DNA of 64,000 nt from Rhodoferax bucti. Lineage in GTDB: Bacteria; Pseudomonadota; Gammaproteobacteria; Burkholderiales; Burkholderiaceae_C. Below are positions 21,000-30,857 of the stretch, piece by piece; positions within the stretch are counted from its first letter, which is position 1; the number at the start of each line of letters is the position of its first letter. The DNA lies in contig NZ_VAHD01000001.1 of the NCBI RefSeq assembly GCF_005876985.1, positions 1 through 64,000 of the forward strand, given 5' to 3'. Below the pieces are notes generated by a model that saw only the letters and a list, made by a program, of their open reading frames with translations, was not told the DNA's origin and made no database searches. The position numbers and the translations under genes were made by a program.

Positions 21000-22103
21000 A
21001 CTGCAGCATGCGTCAATGACTTCACGCACCACCGCATCCGGCGCCGCCCGCACCACGGCACGACCAGGGCCATCGATCAACACGAAACGGATTTCTCCGG
21101 CGTCCGACTTTTTGTCCAGACGCATCAACTCCAAATAGCGCCCTGGGTTGTCACCGGCATCCAGCGTGGGACCTTTCACCGGCAAGCCCGCTGCCACAAT
21201 CAGGCGCTTCAGGCGGTTTACGAATGCCTCGTCCACCAAGCCCAGGCGTCGGGACAGCTCAGCGGCCATCACCATGCCGCAGCCCACAGCCTCCCCGTGC
21301 AACCACTCGCCGTAGCCCAGCCCGGCCTCAATGGCATGGCCAAAGGTATGACCAAAATTCAAAATGGCACGCAGACCGGACTCTCGCTCGTCCTGCCCCA
21401 CCACCCACGCCTTCAACTCGCAACTGCGCTTGACTGCATGGGCCAACGCGTCGGTATCCAAGGCGACCAAGCGCTGGATGTTGGACTCGATCCAGCTCAA
21501 AAACTCCATGTCCGCGATGGGGCCGTACTTGATCACCTCAGCCAAGCCGGCACTAACCTCGCGCGCAGGCAAGGACTTCAAGACACCCAAATCACACACC
21601 ACCAATTGGGGTTGGTAAAACGCACCTACCATGTTTTTACCCAAGGGGTGGTTGATGCCGGTTTTGCCACCCACCGAGGAGTCCACTTGCGCCAGCAAGG
21701 TGGTAGGAACTTGCACAAATGGCACGCCCCGCATGTAGCTCGCAGCGGCAAAGCCCGTCATGTCGCCGACCACGCCGCCGCCCAAGGCGAATAACACTGT
21801 CTTGCGGTCGCAGTGGTTGGCAAGGAGTGCATCAAAAATAAGATTCAGCGTCTGCCAGTGCTTGAAGGACTCACCATCCGGCAACTCCAGAGAAAGCACG
21901 GCACGGTAGTGACCGCGCAATGCCGCTTGCAAGCGCTGCGCGTACATCGGGGCGACGGTGGTGTTGCTCACCACCAGCGCCGTGGAGCCTTTAGGCAAAC
22001 CAGCATAGGTCGCAGCGGAGTCAAACAATGCATCGCCGACAAGAATTGAATAGCTGCGATCTTCCAACGAGATGTGAACGGTTTGGTGTGCCTGTGTACT
22101 CAT
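20997..22103 (-). CDS. aroB: 3-Dehydroquinate synthase
   Basis: 368 residues from the ATG at 22103. It converts DAHP to 3-dehydroquinate in the shikimate pathway, using NAD+ and a divalent metal. Motifs: [13 protein letters not shown], the glycine-rich [21 protein letters not shown], the substrate loop [22 protein letters not shown], and metal-binding His in [11 protein letters not shown] with GEAVGCGM. It follows aroK, as in most proteobacteria. Confidence 0.97.
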   Translation of the reverse strand: MSTQAHQTVHISLEDRSYSILVGDALFDSAATYAGLPKGSTALVVSNTTVAPMYAQRLQAALRGHYRAVLSLELPDGESFKHWQTLNLIFDALLANHCDRKTVLFALGGGVVGDMTGFAAASYMRGVPFVQVPTTLLAQVDSSVGGKTGINHPLGKNMVGAFYQPQLVVCDLGVLKSLPAREVSAGLAEVIKYGPIADMEFLSWIESNIQRLVALDTDALAHAVKRSCELKAWVVGQDERESGLRAILNFGHTFGHAIEAGLGYGEWLHGEAVGCGMVMAAELSRRLGLVDEAFVNRLKRLIVAAGLPVKGPTLDAGDNPGRYLELMRLDKKSDAGEIRFVLIDGPGRAVVRAAPDAVVREVIDACCS

Positions 22104-22161
22104 AGCCCCCGAGTTTAGGGCCTCGCAGCGTGCCGCCCCCAACGTGCTGTGCTGTAACGGG

Positions 22162-22689
22162 TTAGTTTTGCGCAGGCACAGCGCCCGCCAACTCCAACTG
22201 CATGACGATCATGTTGACCAAGGTCGCCACCGAGGGGCGGCCGGTCTCCAGCACAAAGTGCGCTGTTTCCCGGTACAGAGGGTCTCGCACGGCAAACAAT
22301 TCGCGCATCCGGCTCAAAGGGTCCGCCACCTGCAGCAAGGGGCGACTCACATCATGGCGGAGTCGCCGGAACAACTCCTCCGGCGTGGACTTCAAGTACA
22401 CGACCTGCCCCCGCGAATGCAAATTCGCTCGGTTGTTCGGGCGTAATACCGCACCACCGCCTGTCGACAACACGCAATGCGGGTCGAGGGAGAGGGTGTC
22501 CAGCACCACCTCCTCCATGTCACGGAAACGCGCCTCCCCCTCGCGATCAAAAAACTCGCGGATCGAGCAGCCGATCCGGGTTTCAATCGCGTGGTCAGAG
22601 TCCACAAAAGGGAGACGTAAACGGCGAGCCAGCTGGCGCCCCACCGTCGTCTTCCCGGAGCCGGGAAGACCTACTAGGCTGATACTCAA
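22162..22689 (-). CDS. aroK: Shikimate kinase
   Basis: 175 residues. Walker [16 protein letters not shown] (8-22), the shikimate-binding D in FVDSDHAIE, and [13 protein letters not shown] (substrate-binding GGG) are intact. The first codon of the assigned frame is a TTG at 22689; no ATG or GTG lies at the proper N-terminus ([13 protein letters not shown]). It lies between pilQ and aroB, an arrangement conserved in beta- and gammaproteobacteria. Confidence 0.95.
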   Translation of the reverse strand: MSISLVGLPGSGKTTVGRQLARRLRLPFVDSDHAIETRIGCSIREFFDREGEARFRDMEEVVLDTLSLDPHCVLSTGGGAVLRPNNRANLHSRGQVVYLKSTPEELFRRLRHDVSRPLLQVADPLSRMRELFAVRDPLYRETAHFVLETGRPSVATLVNMIVMQLELAGAVPAQN

Positions 22690-22716
22690 TTGCAGTCCAT
22701 CAGAAATCCGGCGAAT

Positions 22717-24807
22717 TTACCGGCCAACCACCTTGTCGGCGATGACCTTGGGGGTAATAAACACCAGCATCTCGCGCTTGGTGATTTCTTTGGCCCGGCT
22801 GCGGAACAGCACACCCAACCCAGGCAAATCACCAAAGAAAGGCACCTTGGTTTCGCTGTCCGTAGAGCTTTCAGTGAAGATGCCACCGATCACCACGGTG
22901 CCGCCATTCTCTACCAACACCTGCGTTTGTACATGCTTGGTATCGATTGCGAAGCCGGCTGGCGTTGACTGGCCCACGGTGTCTTTAGTGACATCCAAGG
23001 TCAGAATAATGTTGCCCTCGGGCGTGATCTGAGGCAACACCTCCAGCTTCAAGTTTGCTTTACGGAACGCAATGGATGTGGCGCCACTGGACGACGCGAC
23101 TTGATAAGGCAATTCCGTGCCCTGCTCAATCAACGCTTTGATTTGGTCGGCCGTCACCACGCGTGGGCTGGACACCACCTTGCCCTTGCCCTCGGCCTCC
23201 AAGGCGGAAATTTCCAGATTCAAGAAACGGTCAGCACCCGCTCCAAAAATCGACACCGCAAACTGGCCGGGGGTGCTGGACCCCAAGGCACCGGTGGAGG
23301 GAAGATTCACGAAGTTGCCAGACGTCGTCGCCGCAGACCCGACCACATAACTGGACCCCAAGGCCAAACCGGGCCGGTCACCACTGGCAGCGGCAGTACC
23401 ACCACCACCCAACTTAACGCCCAGTGATTTACCGAAACTGTCTGACGCCTCGACGATGCGTGCTTCGATCAGCACCTGGCGCACGGCAATGTCAATCTTG
23501 GCAATCAACTGCTGCACCTGCTCCAGCTTGCTGGGAATATCTGTCACAAACAATTGGTTCGTGCGGTTTTCAAAAATCACACTGCCACGGGAGCTCAATA
23601 TACGGCTGGCGGTAACGCCTTGCCCCGCCCCGGAGCTTGCAGCAATCAGGCCCGCTGCAATATCAGACGCTTTTCCGTAGTTGATCTGGAAAGCTTGTGT
23701 TCGCAGTGGCTCCAAACTCTGCACGGCAACTACGGTTTCCAAATCCAGTTTTTCCTTTGCCGCGATTTCGTCTTTGGGCGCAACCCACAGCACATTGCCG
23801 GTCTTGCGCATACCCAAACCCTTGGCCTGCAAAATAATGTCCAAGGCCTGATCCCAGGGCACATCCTGCAGACGCAGGGTGACTGAGCCTGACACTGAGT
23901 CGGAAGTCACGATGTTGAAATTGGTGAAATCTGCAATCACCTGCAACAGGGAACGGACTTCAATATTCTGGAAATTCAACGACAGTTTTTGTCCGTTGTA
24001 GCCCGCGCCTTGCGTCAGCTTTTTGGGATCTACTTTCACTTCTTTGATTTCTACGACGAACTGCTCGTCGCTTTGGTAAGCGCTGTGCTCCCACTGGCCT
24101 TGGGGCTCGATCACCATGCGCACACGGTCACCTGATTGGGTAGTCGTGACGGTTTTCACCGGGGTACCAAAATCCGCCACATCCAATTTGCGACGTAGCC
24201 CCTCAGGCAAACTTGACTTCATGAATTCCACCAGCAGCCCCTGGCCTTGCTGGCGAATATCTACGCCGACTTGGTTGTTGGGCAGTGTCACCACAACGCG
24301 GCCAGAACCATCGGCAGAGCGACGGAAATCAATGTCCTTCAAGGGTGCAGAAACACGGGCAGTCGCCTCGGCAAATGCGTTTGACGGCTTGGAGTTTGCT
24401 GCTTGGGCAGCGTCCAAAGACACCAGCAACGATTTGCCTTGGATTTCAGCCTTGTACGAGGCTGCTTGCTTCAAATTCAGCACCACGCGGGTGCGCTCAC
24501 CCGCTTGCACCACACTCACCGACTTCAAATTGCCTTGGTTGATCTCAATCGTAGACCGCCCCATGGCATTGGCAACCCCAGGAAAATCCAAGGCAATGCG
24601 CGCAGGTGACTGAATGGCAAACCCGGTGGGCAATGCGTTAATGGCTTGCGACAAATCGATGCGCACCACCTCTGTGCCACCTTGCACCGAGCCAGTCACC
24701 GACTCGATCGACGTCTGAGCAAACACGGACTGACCCGCGAGAAGGCAAAGCGCCAGCCCGATACTTTTTAACATGCGCATTCCAATAAACGGTGTGATAG
24801 TTGTCAT
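22717..24807 (-). CDS. pilQ: Type IV pilus secretin PilQ
   Basis: 696 residues from the ATG at 24807, which overlaps the pilP stop (ATGA) and has GAGAGGG upstream. After a signal peptide (SIGLALCLLAGQSVFAQ) come two AMIN-type peptidoglycan-binding regions (about 40-270), a secretin N/STN region (LSLNFQNIEVRSLLQVIADF... VPWDQALDIILQ) and the secretin beta-barrel domain with the closing VPFFGDLPGLGVLFRSR signature. It forms the outer-membrane gate for pili. Confidence 0.97.
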   Translation of the reverse strand: MTTITPFIGMRMLKSIGLALCLLAGQSVFAQTSIESVTGSVQGGTEVVRIDLSQAINALPTGFAIQSPARIALDFPGVANAMGRSTIEINQGNLKSVSVVQAGERTRVVLNLKQAASYKAEIQGKSLLVSLDAAQAANSKPSNAFAEATARVSAPLKDIDFRRSADGSGRVVVTLPNNQVGVDIRQQGQGLLVEFMKSSLPEGLRRKLDVADFGTPVKTVTTTQSGDRVRMVIEPQGQWEHSAYQSDEQFVVEIKEVKVDPKKLTQGAGYNGQKLSLNFQNIEVRSLLQVIADFTNFNIVTSDSVSGSVTLRLQDVPWDQALDIILQAKGLGMRKTGNVLWVAPKDEIAAKEKLDLETVVAVQSLEPLRTQAFQINYGKASDIAAGLIAASSGAGQGVTASRILSSRGSVIFENRTNQLFVTDIPSKLEQVQQLIAKIDIAVRQVLIEARIVEASDSFGKSLGVKLGGGGTAAASGDRPGLALGSSYVVGSAATTSGNFVNLPSTGALGSSTPGQFAVSIFGAGADRFLNLEISALEAEGKGKVVSSPRVVTADQIKALIEQGTELPYQVASSSGATSIAFRKANLKLEVLPQITPEGNIILTLDVTKDTVGQSTPAGFAIDTKHVQTQVLVENGGTVVIGGIFTESSTDSETKVPFFGDLPGLGVLFRSRAKEITKREMLVFITPKVIADKVVGR

Positions 24808-25346
24808 TTCGCCCTCTCTTGCAACTCCAGAGTTGCGGAACGCTCGATCCATTCGCCTACGGCGTCTTGCACGATTTCGCGCAGGGTAACTTGGGTCTCG
24901 GTGATTTGCGTCACCTTGCCGTAGTTCTGACCCAGATAGTTACCAGGCTTGACTTGGTACAGAAGGTTATCCACCTTAACCAGAGCAACCGGCTGGCCTG
25001 ATTTGGTCAAATGCCCCACCAAAGACATAGAGTCCAGCGGGAAAGCCTCCAAGGGCTCTTTGCGCCGCGCCAACTCCGGTGCGACCAGCGCACCGTTTGT
25101 CACAGCCTGTGACGACTCCCGCTTGAGTGCCTGCGTCAATTTCACGTTGCTAAAAGGCTCCACCGCAGCGGTAATGGCGTACGCCTCGGGGACAAACTGC
25201 TTGGGCGCAGGGATAGGGGCCACTTTGGGTCGGGTCTGGTTGCGTTCCTCAACTATCCATTGCCGCAGATCATCCTCGGTGTTTGAACCACACGCCGACA
25301 GCAATGTCACGCAGGCCAGCAAGGCGAAGCTGTAAGAAGTCTTCAC
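24804..25346 (-). CDS. pilP: Type IV pilus inner-membrane lipoprotein PilP
   Basis: 180 residues with lipobox LLSAC (about residue 19). The PilP fold is visible in PLEAFPLDSMSLVGHL and LVKVDNLLYQVKPGNYLGQNYGKVTQI, the beta-sandwich that contacts the PilQ N domain. It starts four bases inside pilO and overlaps pilQ by ATGA, so pilO-pilP-pilQ are coupled. Confidence 0.95.
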   Translation of the reverse strand: MKTSYSFALLACVTLLSACGSNTEDDLRQWIVEERNQTRPKVAPIPAPKQFVPEAYAITAAVEPFSNVKLTQALKRESSQAVTNGALVAPELARRKEPLEAFPLDSMSLVGHLTKSGQPVALVKVDNLLYQVKPGNYLGQNYGKVTQITETQVTLREIVQDAVGEWIERSATLELQERAK

Positions 25347-26008
25347 TTTTTAGCTCCCGTCGCTTTGCGCTGCGCTTGCACTTCATCCGAATCCAGATAG
25401 CGGAAGGTTTTGGCCGTTGCATCCAAAGTCAGATTGCCATCTCCTCTAGGACTTAAAGACAAATTATTCAATGTCACGATCCGTGACAGATTCGCAATGT
25501 CAGATGCAAAACTGCCCACATCGTGGTAACGGCCAGAGATCCGCAGGGTAATCGGCAACTCGGCGTAATATTCTTTCACCGCAATTTGACCGGGGCGAAA
25601 CAACTCAAATTGCAAACTGCGCCCCAAGCCAGCTTGGTTAATATCGGACAAAAGCGCATCCATTTCAGCTTTGCTAGGCAACTGCTTCTCCAGTTGTGTC
25701 ACGTACTGCTGCACTTGTTCGCGTTGTTTCTTCAAAACATCCAAATTCACCGCTTTGGTGAGTTTGGTTTTGTAGTCTTCGCGCAGTTTGACTTCTTTCT
25801 CCTGCTCAGCCTGCAAGGCCTCCTGTGAGCTCGTCAGCCAAAAAAACCACAACAACACAACAACCAAGACCGCCGCAAACACAAACAATGCGTAACGGGG
25901 TGCAGCAGGCCAGAGCGAGGGATCTTTGGGATCCAAGTCGCGGAACTGCGCAGCGATTTGCTCTTGCAACGCCGCAAAATCTATTGATTTATTGATACCA
26001 GTCGCCAT
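25343..26008 (-). CDS. pilO: Type IV pilus alignment protein PilO
   Basis: 221 residues from the ATG at 26008 (MATGINKSIDFAALQEQI). One membrane helix (YALFVFAAVLVVVLLWFFWL, about 42-61), a coiled coil (LQAEQEKEVKLREDYKTKLTKAVNL), then a ferredoxin-like domain (AEMDALLSDINQAGLGRSLQFELFRPG). It pairs with PilN in the inner membrane and holds PilP. It lies 10 bases after pilN. Confidence 0.94.
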   Translation of the reverse strand: MATGINKSIDFAALQEQIAAQFRDLDPKDPSLWPAAPRYALFVFAAVLVVVLLWFFWLTSSQEALQAEQEKEVKLREDYKTKLTKAVNLDVLKKQREQVQQYVTQLEKQLPSKAEMDALLSDINQAGLGRSLQFELFRPGQIAVKEYYAELPITLRISGRYHDVGSFASDIANLSRIVTLNNLSLSPRGDGNLTLDATAKTFRYLDSDEVQAQRKATGAKK

Positions 26009-26018
26009 AACGTGCGCC

Positions 26019-26669
26019 CTATGTTTTGGCCGGAGACATCGCGCCTCCGGAGGCCGCGCTTGCGGGAGCGACCGCCGCTTTGGCGGTTTGCGCTTGTTTT
26101 TCAGCCTCACTGGCGCGCATTAGCTTTACCCGGATCGTAAAGTTGTACACCCGCTTCTGCTCTTTGGGAGAGACAGGGGCAGTGCCTGCGGTAATTTCAA
26201 TCAACTCGGGCTTTGAAAACCAGGGTGTATTACCGGCGAGATTACGTAGTAACTCAGAAACTCGCTCATTGGATTGCGCCACTCCGGTGAGATTCACTAG
26301 TTGATCTTGCTGCGTCATCTTATTGATATAGACGCCATCAGGAAGCTGGTTCGTCAACTCGGTGAGCAAATGCACGGGCAAATTACGGTCCGACTGCAAA
26401 TCCTCCACCGCTTGCTGACGCGCGCGCAGAGCAGCGATTTCCGCTTCGAGACCGGCAATATCTTTAATTTGGCCTTCCAGCTTTTTAATTTCAACTTCCA
26501 AAACCTGGTTGTTCGATTGCTGGTGCGATATGGCAGCTTCAAACCACAAGTAAACCGTGCCGGCCAATATCCCCCCAAGCAACACCGACGCACCGAGGGT
26601 AATGTTGAAAATATCCTTGCGTCGCTTACGCGCTGCCTCGCGGTGAGGCAAGAGGTTGATCAAAATCAT
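26019..26669 (-). CDS. pilN: Type IV pilus alignment protein PilN
   Basis: 216 residues from the ATG at 26669, overlapping the pilM stop (ATGA). The cytoplasmic INLLPHREA motif at residues 3-11 is the conserved PilM-binding peptide. Then a membrane helix (ASVLLGGILAGTVYLWFEA), a coiled coil (NQVLEVEIKKLEGQIKDIAG) and a periplasmic ferredoxin-like domain (LPDGVYINKMTQQ). An Ala-rich tail ends the protein. Confidence 0.95.
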   Translation of the reverse strand: MILINLLPHREAARKRRKDIFNITLGASVLLGGILAGTVYLWFEAAISHQQSNNQVLEVEIKKLEGQIKDIAGLEAEIAALRARQQAVEDLQSDRNLPVHLLTELTNQLPDGVYINKMTQQDQLVNLTGVAQSNERVSELLRNLAGNTPWFSKPELIEITAGTAPVSPKEQKRVYNFTIRVKLMRASEAEKQAQTAKAAVAPASAASGGAMSPAKT

Positions 26670-27745
26670 TGCGAAAACCTCCGCAATGCCAAACCACAAG
26701 AGGTCAGATAAGAGGGTGCTTCACGGGTCATGCGCTTGAGTCGCACACCATCACCAATTTCCATGCCGTCAAAGGGATTCAGCAAACTGCAGGGGAATGT
26801 GGACTGCTGCGTAACCGCATTAGTCAAGCCAGGCAATGCCGCAGAGCCCCCCGCCAGCATGATGTAGTCCACCTTGTTGTGCGGTGTACTGGTAAAGAAG
26901 AACTGCAGCGCGCGCCCCAACTCTTGCACCATCGTATCGATAAAAGGCTTCAAGACGGTGGAATCGTAGTCCTCAGGCAATTCGCCATTGCGCTTTTTGG
27001 TCTCCGCCTCTTCTTGCGAAAAACCATATTGCCGAACGATTTGCTGGGTCAGTTGTGCGCCACCAAAGGCCTGATCCCGGTCATACAACACTTCCTCGTC
27101 GCGCAGCACTTGCATGCTGGTCGTCATCGCACCGATCTCAAACAGTGCCACGATCAGCCCTGCACCCTTGCTGGGCAGATTTTCAATCAAACGGCCTGCG
27201 GCCAAGCGGGATGCGTAGGACTCCACATCGACAATCACCGGCGTCAGGCCAGCCGCCTCTGCCAAGCCCTGAATATCTTGCACTTTTTCGCGGCGGGATG
27301 CGGCAATCAGCACCTCAATATCGCCAGCAGAAGCGGCACTGGGACCAACGACACAAAAATCCAGACTCACTTCATCCAGAGGAAACGGAATGTACTGGTT
27401 GGCTTCTGACTCGACCTGCTGCTCCAGCTCTTGGTCTGACATACCGCCGGGCAAAATAATCTTTTTGGTGATCACTGCCGATGGCGGCAGCGCCATGGCG
27501 ACGTTTTTGGTTTTGGAGCCACTCTTCTTCACCAGGCGGCGAACTGCATCCGCGACTTCGTCAAACTTCTCGACGTTGCCATCCGATATCCACCCACGCT
27601 CTAGGGGCTCAATGGCACAGCGCTCCAAGACGAGATTTCCAGCCTTGTCGCGCCCCAGCTCTACCAGTTTGACACTGGACGAGCTGATGTCCAACCCGAT
27701 CATGGGAGCGGGCTGCCGGCTGAATAGAGACCCCAATGAGATCAA
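26666..27745 (-). CDS. pilM: Type IV pilus assembly ATPase-fold protein PilM
   Basis: 359 residues, actin/FtsA-like. PMIGLDISSSSVKLVEL (phosphate 1), VVDVESYA, and MLAGGSAALPGLTNAV (adenosine motif) are present. The first codon is TTG at 27745 with a strong AGGGGA at seven bases; the next in-frame ATG would remove the first 14 residues and lacks such a site. It is the first gene of pilMNOPQ, divergent from mrcA. PilM sits on the cytoplasmic side and binds the PilN tail. Confidence 0.95.
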   Translation of the reverse strand: MISLGSLFSRQPAPMIGLDISSSSVKLVELGRDKAGNLVLERCAIEPLERGWISDGNVEKFDEVADAVRRLVKKSGSKTKNVAMALPPSAVITKKIILPGGMSDQELEQQVESEANQYIPFPLDEVSLDFCVVGPSAASAGDIEVLIAASRREKVQDIQGLAEAAGLTPVIVDVESYASRLAAGRLIENLPSKGAGLIVALFEIGAMTTSMQVLRDEEVLYDRDQAFGGAQLTQQIVRQYGFSQEEAETKKRNGELPEDYDSTVLKPFIDTMVQELGRALQFFFTSTPHNKVDYIMLAGGSAALPGLTNAVTQQSTFPCSLLNPFDGMEIGDGVRLKRMTREAPSYLTSCGLALRRFSQ

Positions 27746-27801
27746 ATTAGTCCCCTGAAACGAGCCGGGAAAGCACCGGCCAAACTTAAGAATTCACTTG
27801 A

Positions 27802-27830
27802 ATGCTATCAGCAAGAGTATTGAGCGGCAA
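27802..27830 (-). promoter_or_regulatory. Candidate sigma70 promoter for pilMNOPQ
   Basis: On the minus strand TTGCCG (27830-27825), a 17-base spacer, then TAGCAT (27807-27802), about 57 bases before the pilM start. Spacing is ideal and each box has four or more consensus positions. It lies in the 230-base divergent region 27746-27975, which has no gene. Confidence 0.4.
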
Positions 27831-27945
27831 AGGTTTTTTCACTTTCTGACAATTTCTTACGTTGCCAAAAGCCGACGAAACACAACCGTATTCCGCTACG
27901 ATTTGCACGCCCGAGCCTAACAAGATCGTCCGAATGATCCATTTT

Positions 27946-27951
27946 TATAAT
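27946..27951 (+). promoter_or_regulatory. Candidate -10 element for mrcA
   Basis: A perfect TATAAT lies 24 bases before the mrcA ATG. No convincing -35 box is found 16-18 bases upstream, so activity is uncertain. Confidence 0.35.
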
Positions 27952-27975
27952 CGGGCTCTAACTGAAAAGTAATTC

Positions 27976-30336
27976 ATGCCTGACACCCCACGCCAACAGC
28001 CTGCCACCCAAAGTCCCCAAAGACATTGGGCCCTTGTGACTCTTTTCTGGCTGATAGGGCTTGCAGTCGCCGGACTGATCTCCGTAGCGGCGCTCGTGGC
28101 GATTGCGCTGGCCATGGCTTTTCCCAACCTGCCCGATATCAGCGATTTATCGGATTACCGGCCTAAGCTGCCTTTAAGAATTTACTCGGCAGAAGGTGAC
28201 CTGATCGGAGAGTTTGGCGAAGAGCGGCGCAATTTGACGCCCATCAAAGAAATTCCCAAGGTCATGACGGACGCCATTCTGGCGGTCGAAGACGCGCGCT
28301 TTTACCAGCACGGCGGCGTGGACTATATCGGCGTGATTCGGGCGGGCTTGGCCAACGTGGGCCGGGTCAAAAGCCAAGGCGCCTCCACCATCACTATGCA
28401 GGTGGCCCGCAATGTGTACCTGACCTCAGAAAAAACCTTCACCCGGAAAATTTATGAAATTTTGCTGACCTTCAAGCTGGAGCACTTGCTCAGCAAAGAC
28501 CAGATTCTTGAGATTTACATGAATCAGATTTTTCTGGGGAACCGGGCATACGGCTTCGCCGCAGCGTCAGAAACGTATTTCGGAAAGCCACTGAAAGACA
28601 TATCCATCGCAGAGGCGGCCATGCTGGCCGGCCTGCCCAAGGCGCCCTCGGCCTACAACCCCATCAGCAACCCCAAACGCGCCAAAGCACGGCAGCAATA
28701 CATCATTGACCGGATGCTGGAGAACGGGTTTATCACCGAACAAGAAGCCGAAACGGCCCGCGCCGAAGAGCTGAAGATTAAAACCGGCCCCGGCACCAAC
28801 ACCATCCATGCCGAATATGTGGCGGAGATGGTCCGCCAGTTGATGTTTGCCCAGTACGGTGAAGAAACCTACACCCGCGGCCTCAGTGTGCAAACCACCT
28901 TGAAGTCGGAACAGCAAGTTGCCGCCTACCGGGCTTTGCGCCGCGGCATCATGGATTTTGAACGCCGCCAAGTCTACCGAGGGCCGGAAAAATTCTTGAA
29001 TCTGCCGGAAAAAGGCCAAGACCTGGAAGACGCTATCGACGAGGCACTGGATGAGCACCCGGACAACGGTGATGTGATGGCCGCCATCGTGCTAGAGGCG
29101 GACAGCAAGCACATCAAAGCCCAGCGCCAAGGCGGCGAGGTGGTAGACATTGCCGGAGACGGCCTCAAACCCGCCCAATCAGGCCTGTCTGACAAAGCCC
29201 CCCCGAACATCAAACTGCGCAAAGGCGCTGTCATCCGGGTCGCGAAAACCGCCAAAGGCACTTGGGAAATTACGCAACTCCCCGAAGTGGAGGCCGCTTT
29301 TGTCGCGCTAGACCCCCGCGACGGCTCCATCAAAGCACTGGTCGGTGGATTCGACTTTGCCAAAAACAAGTTCAATCACGTCACCCAAGCTTGGCGCCAG
29401 CCGGGCTCCAGCTTCAAACCCTTTATTTACTCGGCGGCACTGGAAAAAGGCTTCACCCCCGCCACGGTGGTGAACGATGCACCTTTGTTTTTTGACGCGG
29501 GCGTCACCGGCGGGCAACCGTGGGAGCCCAAAAATTACGATGGTACTTTTGAAGGCCCGATGACCTTGCGGCGCGGCTTGGCCAAGTCCAAAAACATGAT
29601 TTCTATCCGGGTGCTCAACTCCATCGGCACCCAGTACGCGCAAGACTGGATCACCCGCTTCGGCTTTGAAGCAGACAAACACCCGCCTTACTTGACCATG
29701 GCCCTCGGCGCCGGCACCGTGACCCCGCTGCAAATGGCCACGGCCTACTCGGTATTTGCCAACGGCGGCTACCGCATCAATCCTTGGCTGATTTCCAAGG
29801 TCAGCGAACAGCGTGGGAAAGTGCTGATTGAAACCAAGGCGCCAGACTTGGCAGAGAGCGAGCGGGCCATTGACGAACGGAACGCCTTCATGATGAGCAG
29901 CTTGCTGCAAGAAGTCACGCGCTCGGGCACGGCGGCGCGGGCACAGGCAACCTTGAAGCGCCCGGACGTATATGGCAAAACCGGTACGACCAACGACTCG
30001 ATGGACGCATGGTTTGCAGGCTACCAACCCACCCTGACCGCCATCACCTGGATTGGCTACGACACACCACGCAAATTGGGCGACCGGGAAACCGGCGGCG
30101 GTCTGAGCCTGCCCGTGTGGATTAGCTTCATGGAAACCGCGCTCAAGGGCGTCCCGGTAGCAGAGCCTTCTGCGCCCGAGGGCGTTGTCAAACTCGGCAA
30201 CGAGTGGTTTTACGAAGAGTTCACCCACGGAGCCGGTGTGAGCAATCTCGGACTGAGCGAAAAACCAGAAACACCTGCAGACGCGCCAGCGGCTGCAGAT
30301 GAAAAGAAAAAAATTATCGATCTCTTTAAAAACTAA
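27976..30336 (+). CDS. mrcA: Class A penicillin-binding protein 1A (transglycosylase/transpeptidase)
   Basis: 786 residues. N-terminal membrane anchor ([21 protein letters not shown]), GT51 glycosyltransferase with [12 protein letters not shown] and [12 protein letters not shown], then an OB-like insert and the transpeptidase: SxxK at S478-x-x-K481, SKN at 538-540, KTGT at 668-671. It polymerises and crosslinks peptidoglycan in the periplasm. Divergent pairing with pilM is conserved across proteobacteria. Its stop overlaps the cyaY stop by four bases, tail to tail, with no terminator visible. Confidence 0.97.
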   Translation: MPDTPRQQPATQSPQRHWALVTLFWLIGLAVAGLISVAALVAIALAMAFPNLPDISDLSDYRPKLPLRIYSAEGDLIGEFGEERRNLTPIKEIPKVMTDAILAVEDARFYQHGGVDYIGVIRAGLANVGRVKSQGASTITMQVARNVYLTSEKTFTRKIYEILLTFKLEHLLSKDQILEIYMNQIFLGNRAYGFAAASETYFGKPLKDISIAEAAMLAGLPKAPSAYNPISNPKRAKARQQYIIDRMLENGFITEQEAETARAEELKIKTGPGTNTIHAEYVAEMVRQLMFAQYGEETYTRGLSVQTTLKSEQQVAAYRALRRGIMDFERRQVYRGPEKFLNLPEKGQDLEDAIDEALDEHPDNGDVMAAIVLEADSKHIKAQRQGGEVVDIAGDGLKPAQSGLSDKAPPNIKLRKGAVIRVAKTAKGTWEITQLPEVEAAFVALDPRDGSIKALVGGFDFAKNKFNHVTQAWRQPGSSFKPFIYSAALEKGFTPATVVNDAPLFFDAGVTGGQPWEPKNYDGTFEGPMTLRRGLAKSKNMISIRVLNSIGTQYAQDWITRFGFEADKHPPYLTMALGAGTVTPLQMATAYSVFANGGYRINPWLISKVSEQRGKVLIETKAPDLAESERAIDERNAFMMSSLLQEVTRSGTAARAQATLKRPDVYGKTGTTNDSMDAWFAGYQPTLTAITWIGYDTPRKLGDRETGGGLSLPVWISFMETALKGVPVAEPSAPEGVVKLGNEWFYEEFTHGAGVSNLGLSEKPETPADAPAAADEKKKIIDLFKN

Positions 30337-30665
30337 GCCGCGGCGAACACCAGTGCCATGCCGGCTTGCTGGCTGGCATTGGCGCTCAAGGCTGCAAAAA
30401 ACTCGCCCTGCCCTTTGGTGTCTTGCCACGCGGTGCCTGACCACTTGTAGTGGTAGCCACCGGATTTGGCCGCCATCCAGATTTCATGCAGGGGTTTCTG
30501 CAGATTCACAATGATTTGAGACCGGTTGGCAAACGTCAGTGTCACCATGCCGCCTACGCGCTGGTTGTCGATATCGGCATCCGATTCGTCATTGATCCTG
30601 TCACACGCCAGCTCGATGGCGCCCAACAAAGATTCGGCCAGGCTCATGAATTCGGGGTCGGTCAT
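30333..30665 (-). CDS. cyaY: Iron-sulfur assembly protein CyaY (bacterial frataxin)
   Basis: 110 residues with the acidic first helix ([20 protein letters not shown] plus ESDADID), the strand [29 protein letters not shown] and the SGGYHYKW motif. It binds iron and tunes IscS activity in cluster assembly. The start codon is only 12 bases from the divergent lptM start, and no Shine-Dalgarno sequence precedes it. Confidence 0.95.
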   Translation of the reverse strand: MTDPEFMSLAESLLGAIELACDRINDESDADIDNQRVGGMVTLTFANRSQIIVNLQKPLHEIWMAAKSGGYHYKWSGTAWQDTKGQGEFFAALSANASQQAGMALVFAAA

Positions 30666-30680
30666 TACAATTTCACTATG
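30666..30680. promoter_or_regulatory. Overlapping divergent -10 elements for lptM and cyaY
   Basis: TACAAT (30666-30671, plus) ends six bases before the lptM ATG, and CATAGT (30680-30675, minus) ends nine bases before the cyaY ATG. Both transcripts would start at or next to the start codon, fitting the lack of Shine-Dalgarno sequences. The -35 boxes are weak, so this is tentative. Confidence 0.3.
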
Positions 30681-30857
30681 TTGAATCGATCGCGAATTTT
30701 AGTCAGTGGCCTGATTCCACTGATGTGTGTGCTGTCTCTGGGCGCCTGCGGCCAGACCGGGCCGCTTTACCTCCCCAAGGTTCCCGCCAAAGTAGCGCCT
30801 TCCAGCAGCCCGTCCTCCCCACCCCTTGTCAAAGACACAGCCCCTACGACCCCATGA
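30678..30857 (+). CDS. lptM: LPS-assembly lipoprotein LptM (YifL)
   Basis: 59 residues. A lipoprotein signal ends LSLGAC, followed by the diagnostic GQTGPLYLP, the LptM motif that mimics LPS and helps LptD disulfide maturation. A short Pro/Ser-rich tail follows. The order cyaY / lptM / lysA or dapF is conserved in proteobacteria. The stop overlaps the lysA ATG (ATGA). Confidence 0.9.
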   Translation: MLNRSRILVSGLIPLMCVLSLGACGQTGPLYLPKVPAKVAPSSSPSSPPLVKDTAPTTP

